Part shown: in pieces, positions 8,261 through 16,819 of the stretch
Layout: each line of letters opens with the position of its first letter
Numbering within the stretch: the first letter of the stretch is position 1
Source of the DNA: Bosea sp. OAE506
Lineage (GTDB): Bacteria > Pseudomonadota > Alphaproteobacteria > Rhizobiales > Beijerinckiaceae
NCBI RefSeq assembly: GCF_040546595.1
Contig: NZ_JBEPOB010000001.1
Coordinates: 2,853,001 to 2,917,000 of the forward strand
Length of the DNA stretch: 64,000 nt
Direction: 5' to 3'
The notes under the pieces: generated by a model
What the model was told of the DNA's origin: nothing
The model's input: only the letters and a program-made list of their open reading frames with translations
Databases searched by the model: none
Position numbers and translations under genes: made by a program

Positions 8261-9109
8261 ATGATGTCAGGACGCTCCGTCGCCGAAGTCCGCGATCCCG
8301 CGAGCGGGCTCGAGCGGCTGGACCCCGTCTGGTCGCGCCTGCGCCGCGAGGCGGAAGCCGCGCTCGCCGCCGAACCGGCGCTGGGCAGCCTAATTCTCGC
8401 CTCCGTGCTCAACCAGCCGAGCTTCGAGGCTGCCGTCAGCCACCGCGTCGCGGCGCGGCTCGGCCATCCCGCCGTGCCGGCCGACCTGATCGAGCAGGCC
8501 TTCGCCGAGGCGCTCGCCGCTGACGCCACGGTGGGGCCCGGCATGCGTGCCGACGTCGTCGCCGTGCTCGACCGCGACCCGGCCTGCTATCGCGTGCTCG
8601 AGCCGGTGCTGTTCTTCAAGGGCTTCCACGCGCTGCAGTGCCACCGGCTGGCGCATTGGCTCTGGCGGCAGGACCGGCGCGATTTCGCGCTCTATCTCCA
8701 GAGCCGCGCCTCCGAGGTCTTCCAGACCGACATCAACCCCGCCGCGCGCATCGGCAAGGGCATCTTCCTCGACCATGCCACCGGGCTCGTCGTCGGCGAG
8801 ACGGCGGTGATCGAGGACGACGTCTCGATGCTGCACAGCGTCACGCTGGGCGGCACCGGCAAGCAGGGCGGCGACCGCCATCCCAAGATCCGCAAGGGCG
8901 TGCTGCTCGGCGCCGGCGCCAAGATCCTCGGCAATATCGAGGTCGGCCAGTGCTCGCGTGTCGCGGCGGGCTCGGTCGTGCTGGCGAGCGTGCCGCGCAA
9001 CAAGACGGTGGCGGGTGTTCCCGCCAAGGTCGTCGGCGAGGCCGGCTGCGCCGAGCCCTCGCGCTCGATGGACCAGATCCTCTGCGGCGATTGCGGCGCC
9101 GACATCTGA
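8261..9109 (+). CDS. cysE: Serine O-acetyltransferase CysE
   Basis: 282 residues, close to the usual 270-280. The N-terminal helical SATase domain shows DPACYRVLEPVLFFKGFHALQ and HRLAHWLW. The left-handed beta-helix carries DINPAARIGKGIFLDHATG (catalytic His), VGETAVIEDDVSMLHSVTLGG and hexapeptide repeats. It converts L-serine and acetyl-CoA to O-acetylserine, the first step of cysteine synthesis, in the cytosol. ATG at 8261 was chosen because GCGGAG lies upstream at good spacing and the protein then has normal length; an in-frame ATG at 8126 would add 45 residues unlike the family. The tail ends with SMDQILCGDCGADI, which has two Cys. TTGACA at 8139-8144 is a possible -35. Confidence 0.94.
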   Translation: MMSGRSVAEVRDPASGLERLDPVWSRLRREAEAALAAEPALGSLILASVLNQPSFEAAVSHRVAARLGHPAVPADLIEQAFAEALAADATVGPGMRADVVAVLDRDPACYRVLEPVLFFKGFHALQCHRLAHWLWRQDRRDFALYLQSRASEVFQTDINPAARIGKGIFLDHATGLVVGETAVIEDDVSMLHSVTLGGTGKQGGDRHPKIRKGVLLGAGAKILGNIEVGQCSRVAAGSVVLASVPRNKTVAGVPAKVVGEAGCAEPSRSMDQILCGDCGADI

Positions 9110-9124
9110 ATCGGCCGCCTCGGC

Positions 9125-10015
9125 CTACCCCTGCGCGACCAGCCAGGCGGCGATCTCGGCCTGGCGCGGATGCGGGCGCTCCGCCGTCGCGGGCGCCACC
9201 GTCAGCCGCTCGCTGAGCGGCAGCGGCGGCTGGAGCGGCGCCACCAGCCTGCCTTGCGCCAGCAGCGGCGCCACCAGCGACAACCGGCCCATCAGCACGC
9301 CCGAGCCCGTCAGCGCCGCATCCAGCGCCAGGCTGTAGAGCGAGAAGCGCGGGCCGCGCGTCGCATCGAGGCTTCGCGGTGCCCCCGTTTGAGCGAGCCA
9401 GCGCGCCCAGTCGCTCTGCCAGACGGCATCGTGCAGCAGCGTCTGGCCGGCGAGATCGGCGGTCGTGCCGATGCGCTCTCCGAGAGAGGGCGCGCAGACG
9501 GGCAGGATCGCGTCCTCGCCGGGCAGCGTCAGCACCTGCGGGCCTGAACCCGGCTCGCGGTAGAAGATCGACAGGTCATGCGGCTCGCGGCGCGGATCGG
9601 GCGGCGCCTCCATCGCCGATATCGAGACCTGCAGATCCGGCCAGGCGCGCTGCAGGGCGGGCAGGCGCGGCGAGAGCCAGAGCTGCGCGATGCAGGGTAG
9701 CGCCGCGATGGTGAGCGCGCGCTGGCTCTCGCTCTCGCGCAGGCTCTGGGCGGCCTGGGCGAGGATGTCGAAGCCGCGCGTCAGCCGGGGCAGTACCTCG
9801 CGGGCGGCGACCGTTGGCACCACGCCCTGCGGCAGCCGGCGGAAAAGCGAAAGCCCCAGAGCGGCCTCGAGCTGGCGGATCTGCTGGGTGACGGCGCCTG
9901 GCGTGACGCCGAGTTCGGCGGCGGCCTCTGTGAAGCTCTCCAGACGCGCAGCCGCTTCAAAGGCGCGCAGCGCCTTGAGCGAGGGCAGGCGGGGGCGGGG
10001 CGGCTTGACGGCCAT
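9125..10015 (-). CDS. LysR-family transcriptional regulator (GcvA-like)
   Basis: 296 residues. The N-terminal winged HTH (about 8-70) reads LPSLKALRAFEAAARLESFTEAAAELGVTPGAVTQQIRQLE, typical of the GcvA/AmpR branch. The rest is the periplasmic-binding-like effector domain. It is divergent from an SHMT-fold PLP enzyme with 129 bases between the start codons, and a perfect 8+8 palindrome sits in that gap. By the common LysR layout it probably controls its divergent neighbour and itself; the effector may be an amino acid. Family call is firm, target is inference. Confidence 0.92.
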   Translation of the reverse strand: MAVKPPRPRLPSLKALRAFEAAARLESFTEAAAELGVTPGAVTQQIRQLEAALGLSLFRRLPQGVVPTVAAREVLPRLTRGFDILAQAAQSLRESESQRALTIAALPCIAQLWLSPRLPALQRAWPDLQVSISAMEAPPDPRREPHDLSIFYREPGSGPQVLTLPGEDAILPVCAPSLGERIGTTADLAGQTLLHDAVWQSDWARWLAQTGAPRSLDATRGPRFSLYSLALDAALTGSGVLMGRLSLVAPLLAQGRLVAPLQPPLPLSERLTVAPATAERPHPRQAEIAAWLVAQG

Positions 10016-10070
10016 GGACGGGTCCGGCGCGAGGCTGAGATTTTCTCCGCCTTCGCGCGACGAATACTCG

Positions 10071-10090
10071 TTTGCGCCAGGCGGCGCAAA
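10071..10090. promoter_or_regulatory. Perfect palindrome, probable LysR operator
   Basis: TTTGCGCC-AGGC-GGCGCAAA, a perfect inverted repeat with 8-base arms and a T-N11-A core. It lies near the middle of the gap between the divergent LysR gene (start 10015) and the PLP enzyme (start 10145), about 55 bases from each start codon. This is the expected place and form of a LysR recognition site. That this LysR protein binds it is inferred. Confidence 0.7.
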
Positions 10091-10144
10091 CCGCTCCTAT
10101 GACGTTGGGTTTCAGGCAGGCCCCGGCGGGGCGGGAGAATGGCG

Positions 10145-11467
10145 ATGACGGCACTGGGCAGGCGCGACTGGGTTCCCGCCGCGAGCGAGGATTACGTGCT
10201 CGATATCGCCGGCGGCGTCAGCGGCCAGCCGCTGGACGCGATCGAGGCCAGGCTTTCGGCGCTGACGACGGAAAACCGCAACATCCACGAGCGCGACTGC
10301 TTCAACCTCAACCCCGCGACCAATGTCATGAACCCACGCGCCGAAGCGGCGCTGGCGTCGGGCCTCGGCGCCCGGCCCTCGCTCGGCTATCCCGGCGAGA
10401 AATACGAGATGGGGCTGGAGGCGATCGAGCAGATCGAGATCATCGCCGCCGAGCTCGCGGCCGAGGTCTTCGGCGCGAAATACGCCGAGATCCGCGTGCC
10501 CTCGGGCGCCATCGCCAATCTCTACGCCTTCATGGTCGCGGCCAGGCCCGGCGACTGCATCATCGCGCCGCCGCCCTCGATCGGCGGGCATGTCACGCAT
10601 CACGGCGCCGGCGCGGCCGGGCTCTACGGCATCGTGACCCATCCGGCCCCGGTCGACCCGGTCAACTACACCGTCGATGTCGCGCAGTTGCGGGCGGATG
10701 CGCTGCGGCTGAAGCCGAAGATGATCACCATCGGCGCGAGCCTGAACCTCTTCCCCCATCCGATCCGCGCAATCCGCGCGATCGCCGACGAAATCGGCGC
10801 GCTCGTGCTGTTCGACGCGGCGCATATGTCGGGAATGATCGCTGGCCACGCCTGGCAGCAGCCGCTGGAGGAGGGCGCCCATCTGATGACGATGAGCACC
10901 TATAAGAGCCTCGGCGGCCCGCCCTCGGGGCTGATCGTCACCAATGACGCCGCCATCGCCAAGCGGCTCGACGCCATCGCCTATCCCGGGCTGACGGCGA
11001 ATTTCGACGCGGCGAAATCGGCCTCGCTGGCGATCACGCTGCTCGACTGGAAGGCTTTTGGCCGCGACTACGCGCAGATGATGGCCGCCACCGCCAAGGC
11101 GCTGGCCGAGGCGCTCTGCGAGCGGCAGATCCCGGTCTATGCGCGCGAGCGCGGCATCACCACCTCGCACCAGTTCGCGATCGAGGCGCACAGCTATGGC
11201 GGCGGCCAGGCGGCGGCGCAGAAGCTGCGCGCCATCAACATCCTGAGCTGCGGCATCGGCCTGCCGCTGCCGGAGGTGGCGGGAGACGTCAACGGCCTGC
11301 GGCTGGGCACCCCCGAAATCGTCCGTTTCGGCATGGCCTCCGCCGACATGCCCGAACTCGCTGGCTACATCGCCGAGGGGCTAAACGGGTCACGGCCGGC
11401 GGAGGCGATTGCGCGGGATGTCACGGCGTTCCGGGGCAAGTTCCGGCAGCTGCATTTCATGCGGTGA
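10145..11467 (+). CDS. PLP enzyme of the serine hydroxymethyltransferase family (not standard GlyA)
   Basis: 440 residues. It has the SHMT-like substrate region GYPGEKYEMG (about 81-90), the PLP ring contact VLFDAAHMSGMIAG (Asp224) and the Schiff-base lysine in TMSTYKSLGGPPSG (Lys254). Standard GlyA has TTHKTLRGPR at the lysine, so this is a divergent paralogue. Candidate reactions are alpha-methylserine aldolase or 2-methylserine hydroxymethyltransferase, or another aldol cleavage of a beta-hydroxy amino acid. An alpha-methylserine aldolase of SHMT type has been reported from a Bosea strain. ATG at 10145 is preferred because GGGAG at 10133-10137 is 7 bases upstream; an ATG at 10139 is too close to it. 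A LysR gene is divergent. Confidence 0.85.
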   Translation: MTALGRRDWVPAASEDYVLDIAGGVSGQPLDAIEARLSALTTENRNIHERDCFNLNPATNVMNPRAEAALASGLGARPSLGYPGEKYEMGLEAIEQIEIIAAELAAEVFGAKYAEIRVPSGAIANLYAFMVAARPGDCIIAPPPSIGGHVTHHGAGAAGLYGIVTHPAPVDPVNYTVDVAQLRADALRLKPKMITIGASLNLFPHPIRAIRAIADEIGALVLFDAAHMSGMIAGHAWQQPLEEGAHLMTMSTYKSLGGPPSGLIVTNDAAIAKRLDAIAYPGLTANFDAAKSASLAITLLDWKAFGRDYAQMMAATAKALAEALCERQIPVYARERGITTSHQFAIEAHSYGGGQAAAQKLRAINILSCGIGLPLPEVAGDVNGLRLGTPEIVRFGMASADMPELAGYIAEGLNGSRPAEAIARDVTAFRGKFRQLHFMR

Positions 11468-11500
11468 GGGGAGTTTTTGGCGCGTCTCGTCCTGCGAGTG

Positions 11501-11541
11501 GCCAGCCCTTTTGGCCCGTCTCGTCTGGCAAAAGGGCTGGC
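11501..11541. terminator. Long inverted repeat between convergent genes
   Basis: GCCAGCCCTTTT (11501-11512) and AAAAGGGCTGGC (11530-11541) are perfect 12-base inverted arms around a 17-base loop. The element lies between the PLP enzyme (ends 11467) and the convergent chemoreceptor (ends 11644). The run of T or A is inside the stem rather than after it, so a classical U-tract is lacking. It may still end or insulate transcription from both sides. Confidence 0.5.
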
Positions 11542-11643
11542 GGTCGGAGCAGATATCACTTTGGCGACCGCTCCATCATCCGTCGATCGCACGGTGATGG
11601 GGACGAACGTGAAGTTGATCTTCTGCGCGCAGCAGGGGCGCGC

Positions 11644-13425
11644 TCAGAATTCATCCCAGCCGGCGTCACCGGCACGGCTGTTGGCGACCTTCTTGGCCAG
11701 TGCGGGGCGCGCAGGTTGCGGTTTGCGTTCGGCGGGCTGGTAGGCCGGGCGCGGGGCCAGTGTGCGGCCCGGAGCCTTTGCGAAGGCCGTCTCAGCGAGC
11801 TGGCGCAATCGGGCCGGCTCTGCGGGAGCCGAAACAGTTCTCTCCTGTCCTGTCCTGAACGCGGCGACAAGATCGTTGAGTTGGCCGATGCGGTTGGAGA
11901 GCGAGCCGGCGGATGCGGCACTCTCTTCGGCGAGCGCGGCGTTCTGCTGCGTCATCTCGTCGAGATGGGCGACGGCCTGGCTCATTTCTTCGATGCCGCT
12001 GGCCTGCTCGCCGGATGCCGCCGAGATCTCGGCGATGGTCGTTGCGACCCGTTGCGAGGCCGACAGGATTTGGCTCAGCTGGTCGCCGGCCTGCCGGACA
12101 AGCTTCACACCCTCGCCGACTTCACCGTTTGAAGAGGATATCAGGGCCGAAATGTCCTTGGCGGCATCGCTCGAACGCTGCGCCAGGGTTCGCACCTCGG
12201 AGGCGACGACGGCGAAACCCTTGCCGGCATCGCCGGCACGCGCAGCCTCCACGGCCGCGTTCAATGCCAACAGGTTGGTCTGGAAAGCGATATCGTCGAT
12301 CACGCGGATGATATCCGAGATCTTGCTCGATGCGGTCTCGATCCGGGCCATCGCGTCGATCGCCTGGCCGGCAATCGCGCCTCCGCTCTCCGCCGTTTGC
12401 ATCGCCTCTTGGGCGACGGCCGAAGCTTGGCGCGAGGCTTGAGCTGTGGCTTTGACGGAAGCCGCGAGTTGCTCAGTGGTCGCTGCCGTCTCCTCCAGGC
12501 TCGAAGCCTGGTCCTCGGTGCGCTTGGAAAGATCGTTAGCGCCGCTGTTGATCTCGATGCCAAAGCTGCGGATAGCGCCGGCGGCACCGGCAATGCCTGA
12601 CACCGCGGTGTCGAGTCGTGAAATGGAGTTGTTGAAGTCGCTACGCAGCTTTTCGTAGTCCGCTGGGAAAGCCGCGCTGATCCGATGGGTCAAATTGCCC
12701 ATTGAGAGTTCCTCCAGGCCCTTCGCAAGACCGGAGACGACAGCGTCACGATCGCCATCAATCGTGATCTGCAGTGCTTCACTCTGGCGAACTGAGCGAG
12801 CCTGAGCCTCGCGCGCATCGTCGGCCTGCTGCAGTGCGCTTTCAGCTTCACGTTGGGCCCGTGCCGCATCTTGCACGGCCGCTTCCGCTTGGCCGAGCGC
12901 GCTGGCTGAAGCTGCAAGCGTCCGCGCGATCGTCTGCGCGGCCCAGGCCAAGGTCGCAGCCTCGATGACCAGGATGATGGCATGGAGGACGACGCGGCCG
13001 AGATTTGTGTTTCCGGAAAAAATGGCCGCCGGGAGGAACAGGGACAGCGTCACGTGGTGCACAGCGACCACTGCCGTGGCCGCGACGATCGCTCGCCAGT
13101 CACAGAAGATGATCAGCATGGCGAGCGCGGCGAAGTAGGCCATGTGCATGTCGGTCTGCCAAGCGTGTCCGCCGAGTCCGGCTACGATCAGCGAAATACC
13201 GACCATCAAGCAGACGCTGAGCGTCATGCGAGTACCGTCTGCTTCGGGTTTTAGCCGCCAACAAACGGTCGCGAAGGCCGCCAGCAGCAGCGCTGCAACC
13301 GACAGGCCAATGACGTTGTTGTCGCTGACAATTGCCGCAACCGATACCATCGGCACGATCAACCAGATCGCTCCCATGACGAGCTGTGCGCCGAGCCGGC
13401 GGATAGATGTGATCGTCATGGTCAT
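11644..13425 (-). CDS. Membrane methyl-accepting chemotaxis protein with six-helix N-terminus
   Basis: 593 residues. Six hydrophobic segments fill about residues 10-170 (for instance [38 protein letters not shown]), with little periplasmic sequence. A coiled-coil/HAMP-like linker follows, then the MCP signalling domain with hairpin tip [23 protein letters not shown] (the family signature). The chain ends AGWDEF, an xWxxF pentapeptide like those that tether CheR/CheB. ATG at 13425 has AGGT upstream; a TTG at 13458 would overlap the upstream gene. The ligand is unknown; the integral membrane input suggests sensing in or at the membrane. It follows the 99-residue gene, whose stop is 5 bases upstream. 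Confidence 0.92.
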   Translation of the reverse strand: MTMTITSIRRLGAQLVMGAIWLIVPMVSVAAIVSDNNVIGLSVAALLLAAFATVCWRLKPEADGTRMTLSVCLMVGISLIVAGLGGHAWQTDMHMAYFAALAMLIIFCDWRAIVAATAVVAVHHVTLSLFLPAAIFSGNTNLGRVVLHAIILVIEAATLAWAAQTIARTLAASASALGQAEAAVQDAARAQREAESALQQADDAREAQARSVRQSEALQITIDGDRDAVVSGLAKGLEELSMGNLTHRISAAFPADYEKLRSDFNNSISRLDTAVSGIAGAAGAIRSFGIEINSGANDLSKRTEDQASSLEETAATTEQLAASVKATAQASRQASAVAQEAMQTAESGGAIAGQAIDAMARIETASSKISDIIRVIDDIAFQTNLLALNAAVEAARAGDAGKGFAVVASEVRTLAQRSSDAAKDISALISSSNGEVGEGVKLVRQAGDQLSQILSASQRVATTIAEISAASGEQASGIEEMSQAVAHLDEMTQQNAALAEESAASAGSLSNRIGQLNDLVAAFRTGQERTVSAPAEPARLRQLAETAFAKAPGRTLAPRPAYQPAERKPQPARPALAKKVANSRAGDAGWDEF

Positions 13426-13429
13426 TGGG

Positions 13430-13729
13430 TTACCTGGTAAAACAGCCGGAGATGCCAAGGGGATCGAAGTTAAAAAGGGAGCCTGAGGCCGTTAGTCGGG
13501 CCGCAACGTCGCTGCTGTCTGACCGGACAACGACAATGAACGGAAGCGTTCCGAGGCGAACGATCGATCCGGCGGTTCCGGCTGCAGCGATGACGTCTCG
13601 GGACGTCCACCAGGGCGGAAAAACGCCAGCGACAGAGCGCTGGTCGCGCAAATCCGGCGATAGCAGCGGTAACACGGCTGTTGAGATGGCCAGAAGCGAT
13701 AGGCTAGGCAACCATTCGCGAGCGCCCAT
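13430..13729 (-). CDS. Small exported or membrane-anchored protein, unknown function
   Basis: 99 residues. Residues 1-25 form a hydrophobic N-terminus ([19 protein letters not shown]) that reads as a signal anchor. A conserved-looking soluble part follows: GVFPPWW, then [24 protein letters not shown], ending [21 protein letters not shown] lies 6 bases before the ATG, a good ribosome site, and the stop is 5 bases from the chemoreceptor start, so the two form an operon. I recall similar small alphaproteobacterial proteins but no named family. A role as accessory to the chemoreceptor is only suggested by position. Confidence 0.75.
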   Translation of the reverse strand: MGAREWLPSLSLLAISTAVLPLLSPDLRDQRSVAGVFPPWWTSRDVIAAAGTAGSIVRLGTLPFIVVVRSDSSDVAARLTASGSLFNFDPLGISGCFTR

Positions 13730-14202
13730 AGCGGCTTCCCCAGGTTGCAGTACTGGGGATTATCCCTGTCGGGTTAACAAATGGGCCGAGTGAATGCCCC
13801 CGAGGGCGCACGACACAGGGGCGATACCTTCGTTGCGCCTGCATCTTGGCGACCTGCCCCAAATGTCAGGGCCGAGGCAGTAAAATTCTGATGATGAATG
13901 GCGATTGCGCGAGGTAGCGGGCTCTCTCGGCGCCGAGATCGTGAGGGCGATGAAGGTCCGATATCAGGAGGCATTCCAGCGACTGCTATTCGCCCATCAC
14001 TCCCTCACAAACTAATCCCCGCCCACTGCCTCGCCGTCATAATCGCTCCACCTCATCCCCGAGGGGCAGCCATCCGGAAGGCAAGCCGGTGGCGCGCGAG
14101 CCCCGCGACCGACGCTGGTGGCGGTCTCACGCGGCCGGAGGCCGCCAGGAGCCGGCGGCGTCGTCTGGTTCCAGCGGCGGTGACGGGCCTTTTGGAGCGA
14201 TC
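13730..14202. other. Intergenic stretch, no convincing gene
   Basis: About 470 bases between two small leftward genes. It is less GC-rich in part. No reading frame here has both a ribosome site and GC3-rich codons. A short rightward frame ending at about 14013 lacks a credible start. It presumably holds the promoter of the 99-residue gene and the downstream chemoreceptor. Confidence 0.5.
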
Positions 14203-14490
14203 TCAGGCGCGGGCGAACGGGTCAGGGTTGATCTGGACCAGCCCCACCGGACTGCAAAGCGGAGACACCAGCTCCGACAGATCGGACCGCAGGGACGGAT
14301 CCGACAGGAAGGCGATCAGCCGCCAGATGCTGGCTCCGATCTCTTCCGCCATTTGCACGAGGTGCTCGATGCAACCATCAACCGGCCGGGTCCCCAATTC
14401 GGGGATGGTCCGGACGATGTCCTGCGAACAGAGGCTTACGGGGTGGCCAGGGGGATGCCTGGCGGCGCACAGGGCCAGGCCCGCGATCAT
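14203..14490 (-). CDS. Hypothetical small protein downstream of a chemoreceptor
   Basis: 95 residues, beginning MIAGLALCAARHPPGHP, with a helical-looking middle (CIEHLVQMAEEIGASIWRLI) and ending GLVQINPDPFARA. I do not recognise it. Support for coding: third codon positions are mostly G or C as in neighbours, and its ATG overlaps the stop of the 48-residue gene upstream (ATGA at 14487-14490). That gives a chemoreceptor - 48 aa - 95 aa series on one strand. It could also be the second half of a frameshifted gene. Confidence is moderate. Confidence 0.45.
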   Translation of the reverse strand: MIAGLALCAARHPPGHPVSLCSQDIVRTIPELGTRPVDGCIEHLVQMAEEIGASIWRLIAFLSDPSLRSDLSELVSPLCSPVGLVQINPDPFARA

Positions 14491-14633
14491 CGCGCCGAGA
14501 TGAGACGCACCATCATGGCCAGGCGGTCGGCCGGCGGCATCGCCGCCAGGCCTTCGCTGATGGCAGGCAGGAGCGGGCTTCGCAGCATCGTCGCTGGAGG
14601 GGCCGGTGAGGCGGTGAGGGCAGCCGGGATCAT
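14487..14633 (-). CDS. Hypothetical 48-residue protein, coupled to chemoreceptor
   Basis: Starts at ATG 14633, only 3 bases after the stop of the PAS chemoreceptor gene, and ends in TGA overlapping the next ATG by 4 bases. The product begins MIPAALTASPAPPAT and ends with a helix-like LAAMPPADRLAMMVRLISAR. Codons are GC3-rich. The tight spacing on both sides suggests translational coupling. No family is recognised; it may be a short adaptor, or the remains of a longer gene joined with the 95-residue frame. Confidence 0.4.
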   Translation of the reverse strand: MIPAALTASPAPPATMLRSPLLPAISEGLAAMPPADRLAMMVRLISAR

Positions 14634-14636
14634 CGC

Positions 14637-16481
14637 TCAGAACTCGTCCCAGCCGGAGGAGGCGTGGGCGTTGACGGCCTTCTTCATCGGGGCTTGCGCC
14701 GGGCGCGCAGCGGGGGGCGTTGCCGGCCGGGCCGCATGGGGCCTCGCGAAGGCGGCGTGAACCTGGCGTTGCAGACCGGTCGCGCTCGCGGCCGCGACGG
14801 AGCCGCCCGCCTCGGTGCGGTAGCCCGCGACGAGGCCGTTCAGCTGCGCGATGCGATCGGACAGGGCATTGGCCGAGGCCGCGCTTTCTTCCGCCAGGGC
14901 CGCGTTGGACTGGGTCATCTCGTCAAGATGCGCCACGGTCTGGCTCATCTCGTCGATGCCATTGGCCTGTTCGCCGCCGGCCGAGGAGATATCCGCGATC
15001 GTCGAGGCGACCTTCCGCGAGGCGTCGAGGATGACGGTCAGGGATTCGCCGGCCTTGCGCACGAGCTTGACCCCCTCGCCAACCTCCGTATTCGAGGAGG
15101 AGATCAGGGCCGAGATGTCCTTGGCGGCCTCGCCGGATCGCTGGGCGAGGGTGCGGACCTCGCTCGCGACGACCGCGAAGCCCTTTCCGGCGTCGCCGGC
15201 GCGCGCGGCCTCGACAGCGGCGTTCAGCGCCAGAAGGTTGGTCTGGAAGGCGATATCGTCGATGACGCGGGTGATCGCCTGGATCTTCTGCGAGGCGTCC
15301 TCGATGCGGGCCATCGCTCTCACGGCTTCTCCGGCGATGTCGCCGCCGGACTGGGCGGCTGCGGTCGCCTCGGAGGCGAGATTGGCCGCGGCGCGGGCGT
15401 TGTTGGCGGAGGCCTTGACGCTGGCCGCCAGTTCCTCGGTGGTCGCCGCCGTCTCCTCGAGGCTGGAGGCCTGTTCCTCGGTCCGCTTCGAGAGATCGTC
15501 GGCGCCCGTCGAGATTTCCTTGGCGGCGGTGTCGATGCCCTGGGCCGCGACGGCGACCTGGCCGACGAGGCTCGCCAGCGTGTCCACGAGCTCGTTCACG
15601 CCCTCGCAGAGCTCGACATTCTTGGCATTCAGCTTCAGGAGCGGGATCCGCCGCGTCAGGTCACGGTCCTTCGCCGCCTGGACGACCGTGCCGACCTCGG
15701 CGATGGCGAACTCCATCTGCTCCTCGTTTTCCTTGCTGGCCGTGATGTCGGTGGCGAATTTCACTACCTTCACGGGCGCACCCATCGCGTCGAGGATCGG
15801 GTTGTAGCTCGCCTGGATCCAGACGACCTTGCCGCCCTTGCCGATGCGGCGATAGCGACCCTCGTCGTATTCGCCGCGGCGCAGCTTCTCCCAGAACTGC
15901 CCGTAGGCAGCGGCGCTGCGATCCTGCTCGGCCACGAAGATGCGGTGGTGCTGCCCGACGATCTCGCCGAGGGTGTATCCGGTCACGGCGAGGAAGTTGG
16001 CGTTGGCGTGCAGGATCTTGCCGGTGAGATCGAACTCGATGACGGCCTGGACCTTGTCCAGGGCGGCGAGCTGGCCCTCCATGTCGGCGATGTCGGTCTT
16101 GTGGGCCGTGATGTCGGTGGCGAATTTCACGACCTTCTTCACCTTGCCGCCCGGATCCATGACCGGCGTGTAGACAGCCTGCAGCCAGATGCGCCTGCCG
16201 CCCTTGCCGATGCGGAGGAACTGCGCCTGGATCGCCTCGCCCGCCGCCAGCCGTGGCCAAAACGCCTGGTACTCCGGGCTGGCCCGCTCGCCGGCTTCGA
16301 CGAACATCGCGTGATGCTGACCCTCGATCTCGGCCAGTCCATAGCCGATCGTCTGCAGGAAGAGGTCGTTCGCCCCCACGATCTTCCCCGTGGGATCGAA
16401 TTCGATCACCGCCTGGGTGCGCCTGATGGCGGCTGCCTCTGCGGCAAGCGCGCCCATATTCATCAGATCGCGAATCGACAT
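14637..16481 (-). CDS. Soluble methyl-accepting chemotaxis protein with two PAS domains
   Basis: 614 residues, no membrane segment. PAS 1 covers about 20-130 (AVIEFDPTGKIVGANDLFLQ, then VVKFATDITAHK) and PAS 2 about 140-255 (AVIEFDLTGKILHANANFL, then VVKFATDITASK). The two are near repeats of each other. A linker resembling HAMP follows, then the MCP signalling domain with [22 protein letters not shown]. It ends SGWDEF, the same xWxxF tail as the other receptor here. PAS-only chemoreceptors of this form sense redox, light or energy state through a bound haem or flavin; the ligand cannot be told. Two small genes follow directly. Confidence 0.93.
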   Translation of the reverse strand: MSIRDLMNMGALAAEAAAIRRTQAVIEFDPTGKIVGANDLFLQTIGYGLAEIEGQHHAMFVEAGERASPEYQAFWPRLAAGEAIQAQFLRIGKGGRRIWLQAVYTPVMDPGGKVKKVVKFATDITAHKTDIADMEGQLAALDKVQAVIEFDLTGKILHANANFLAVTGYTLGEIVGQHHRIFVAEQDRSAAAYGQFWEKLRRGEYDEGRYRRIGKGGKVVWIQASYNPILDAMGAPVKVVKFATDITASKENEEQMEFAIAEVGTVVQAAKDRDLTRRIPLLKLNAKNVELCEGVNELVDTLASLVGQVAVAAQGIDTAAKEISTGADDLSKRTEEQASSLEETAATTEELAASVKASANNARAAANLASEATAAAQSGGDIAGEAVRAMARIEDASQKIQAITRVIDDIAFQTNLLALNAAVEAARAGDAGKGFAVVASEVRTLAQRSGEAAKDISALISSSNTEVGEGVKLVRKAGESLTVILDASRKVASTIADISSAGGEQANGIDEMSQTVAHLDEMTQSNAALAEESAASANALSDRIAQLNGLVAGYRTEAGGSVAAASATGLQRQVHAAFARPHAARPATPPAARPAQAPMKKAVNAHASSGWDEF

Positions 16482-16819
16482 CGCATTGTCTCCCAGCGGG
16501 CGTCAGTCCAAGACGCCGCAATTTTTGTTATGAGGCCTGAAGTGAGGGGGGGCAGTTTTGTGATCCTTTCGAAACGTTAGAATCTCAGATTTAAATTTCT
16601 GTAAATGCGAGTGTTTCTACCATAATGCGCTTGCGTCATATCGCCCATGTTGCCGATTTGAGAGCTGCATTACATGAATGTATTTGAAATTAAACGCGCC
16701 GTCCCAAAGTATTCGTGCTGCGCGGGCTGACTCAGGCGGCGGCTCGACCGTGGTTTCGCGGCTATTTGGCGAGCGCGTCTTGATATATCGCTGTTTCAGG
16801 CCACCCAGTTGGGGCCCAA
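16482..16819. other. AT-richer divergent promoter region
   Basis: 338 bases between the PAS chemoreceptor (leftward) and the AraC regulator (rightward). The base composition is visibly richer in A and T than the surroundings (around 16570-16690), fitting promoters for both genes. No gene and no clear operator repeat were seen. Confidence 0.5.

Noticed and set aside
13898..14503. Plus-strand frame of 201 residues
   Set aside because: Low-complexity Arg/Ser composition, antisense to the small genes; no ribosome site.
14664..16580. A 638-residue frame on the plus strand across the PAS chemoreceptor
   Set aside because: Shadow of the MCP gene; Gly/Arg/Leu low-complexity sequence with no domain.
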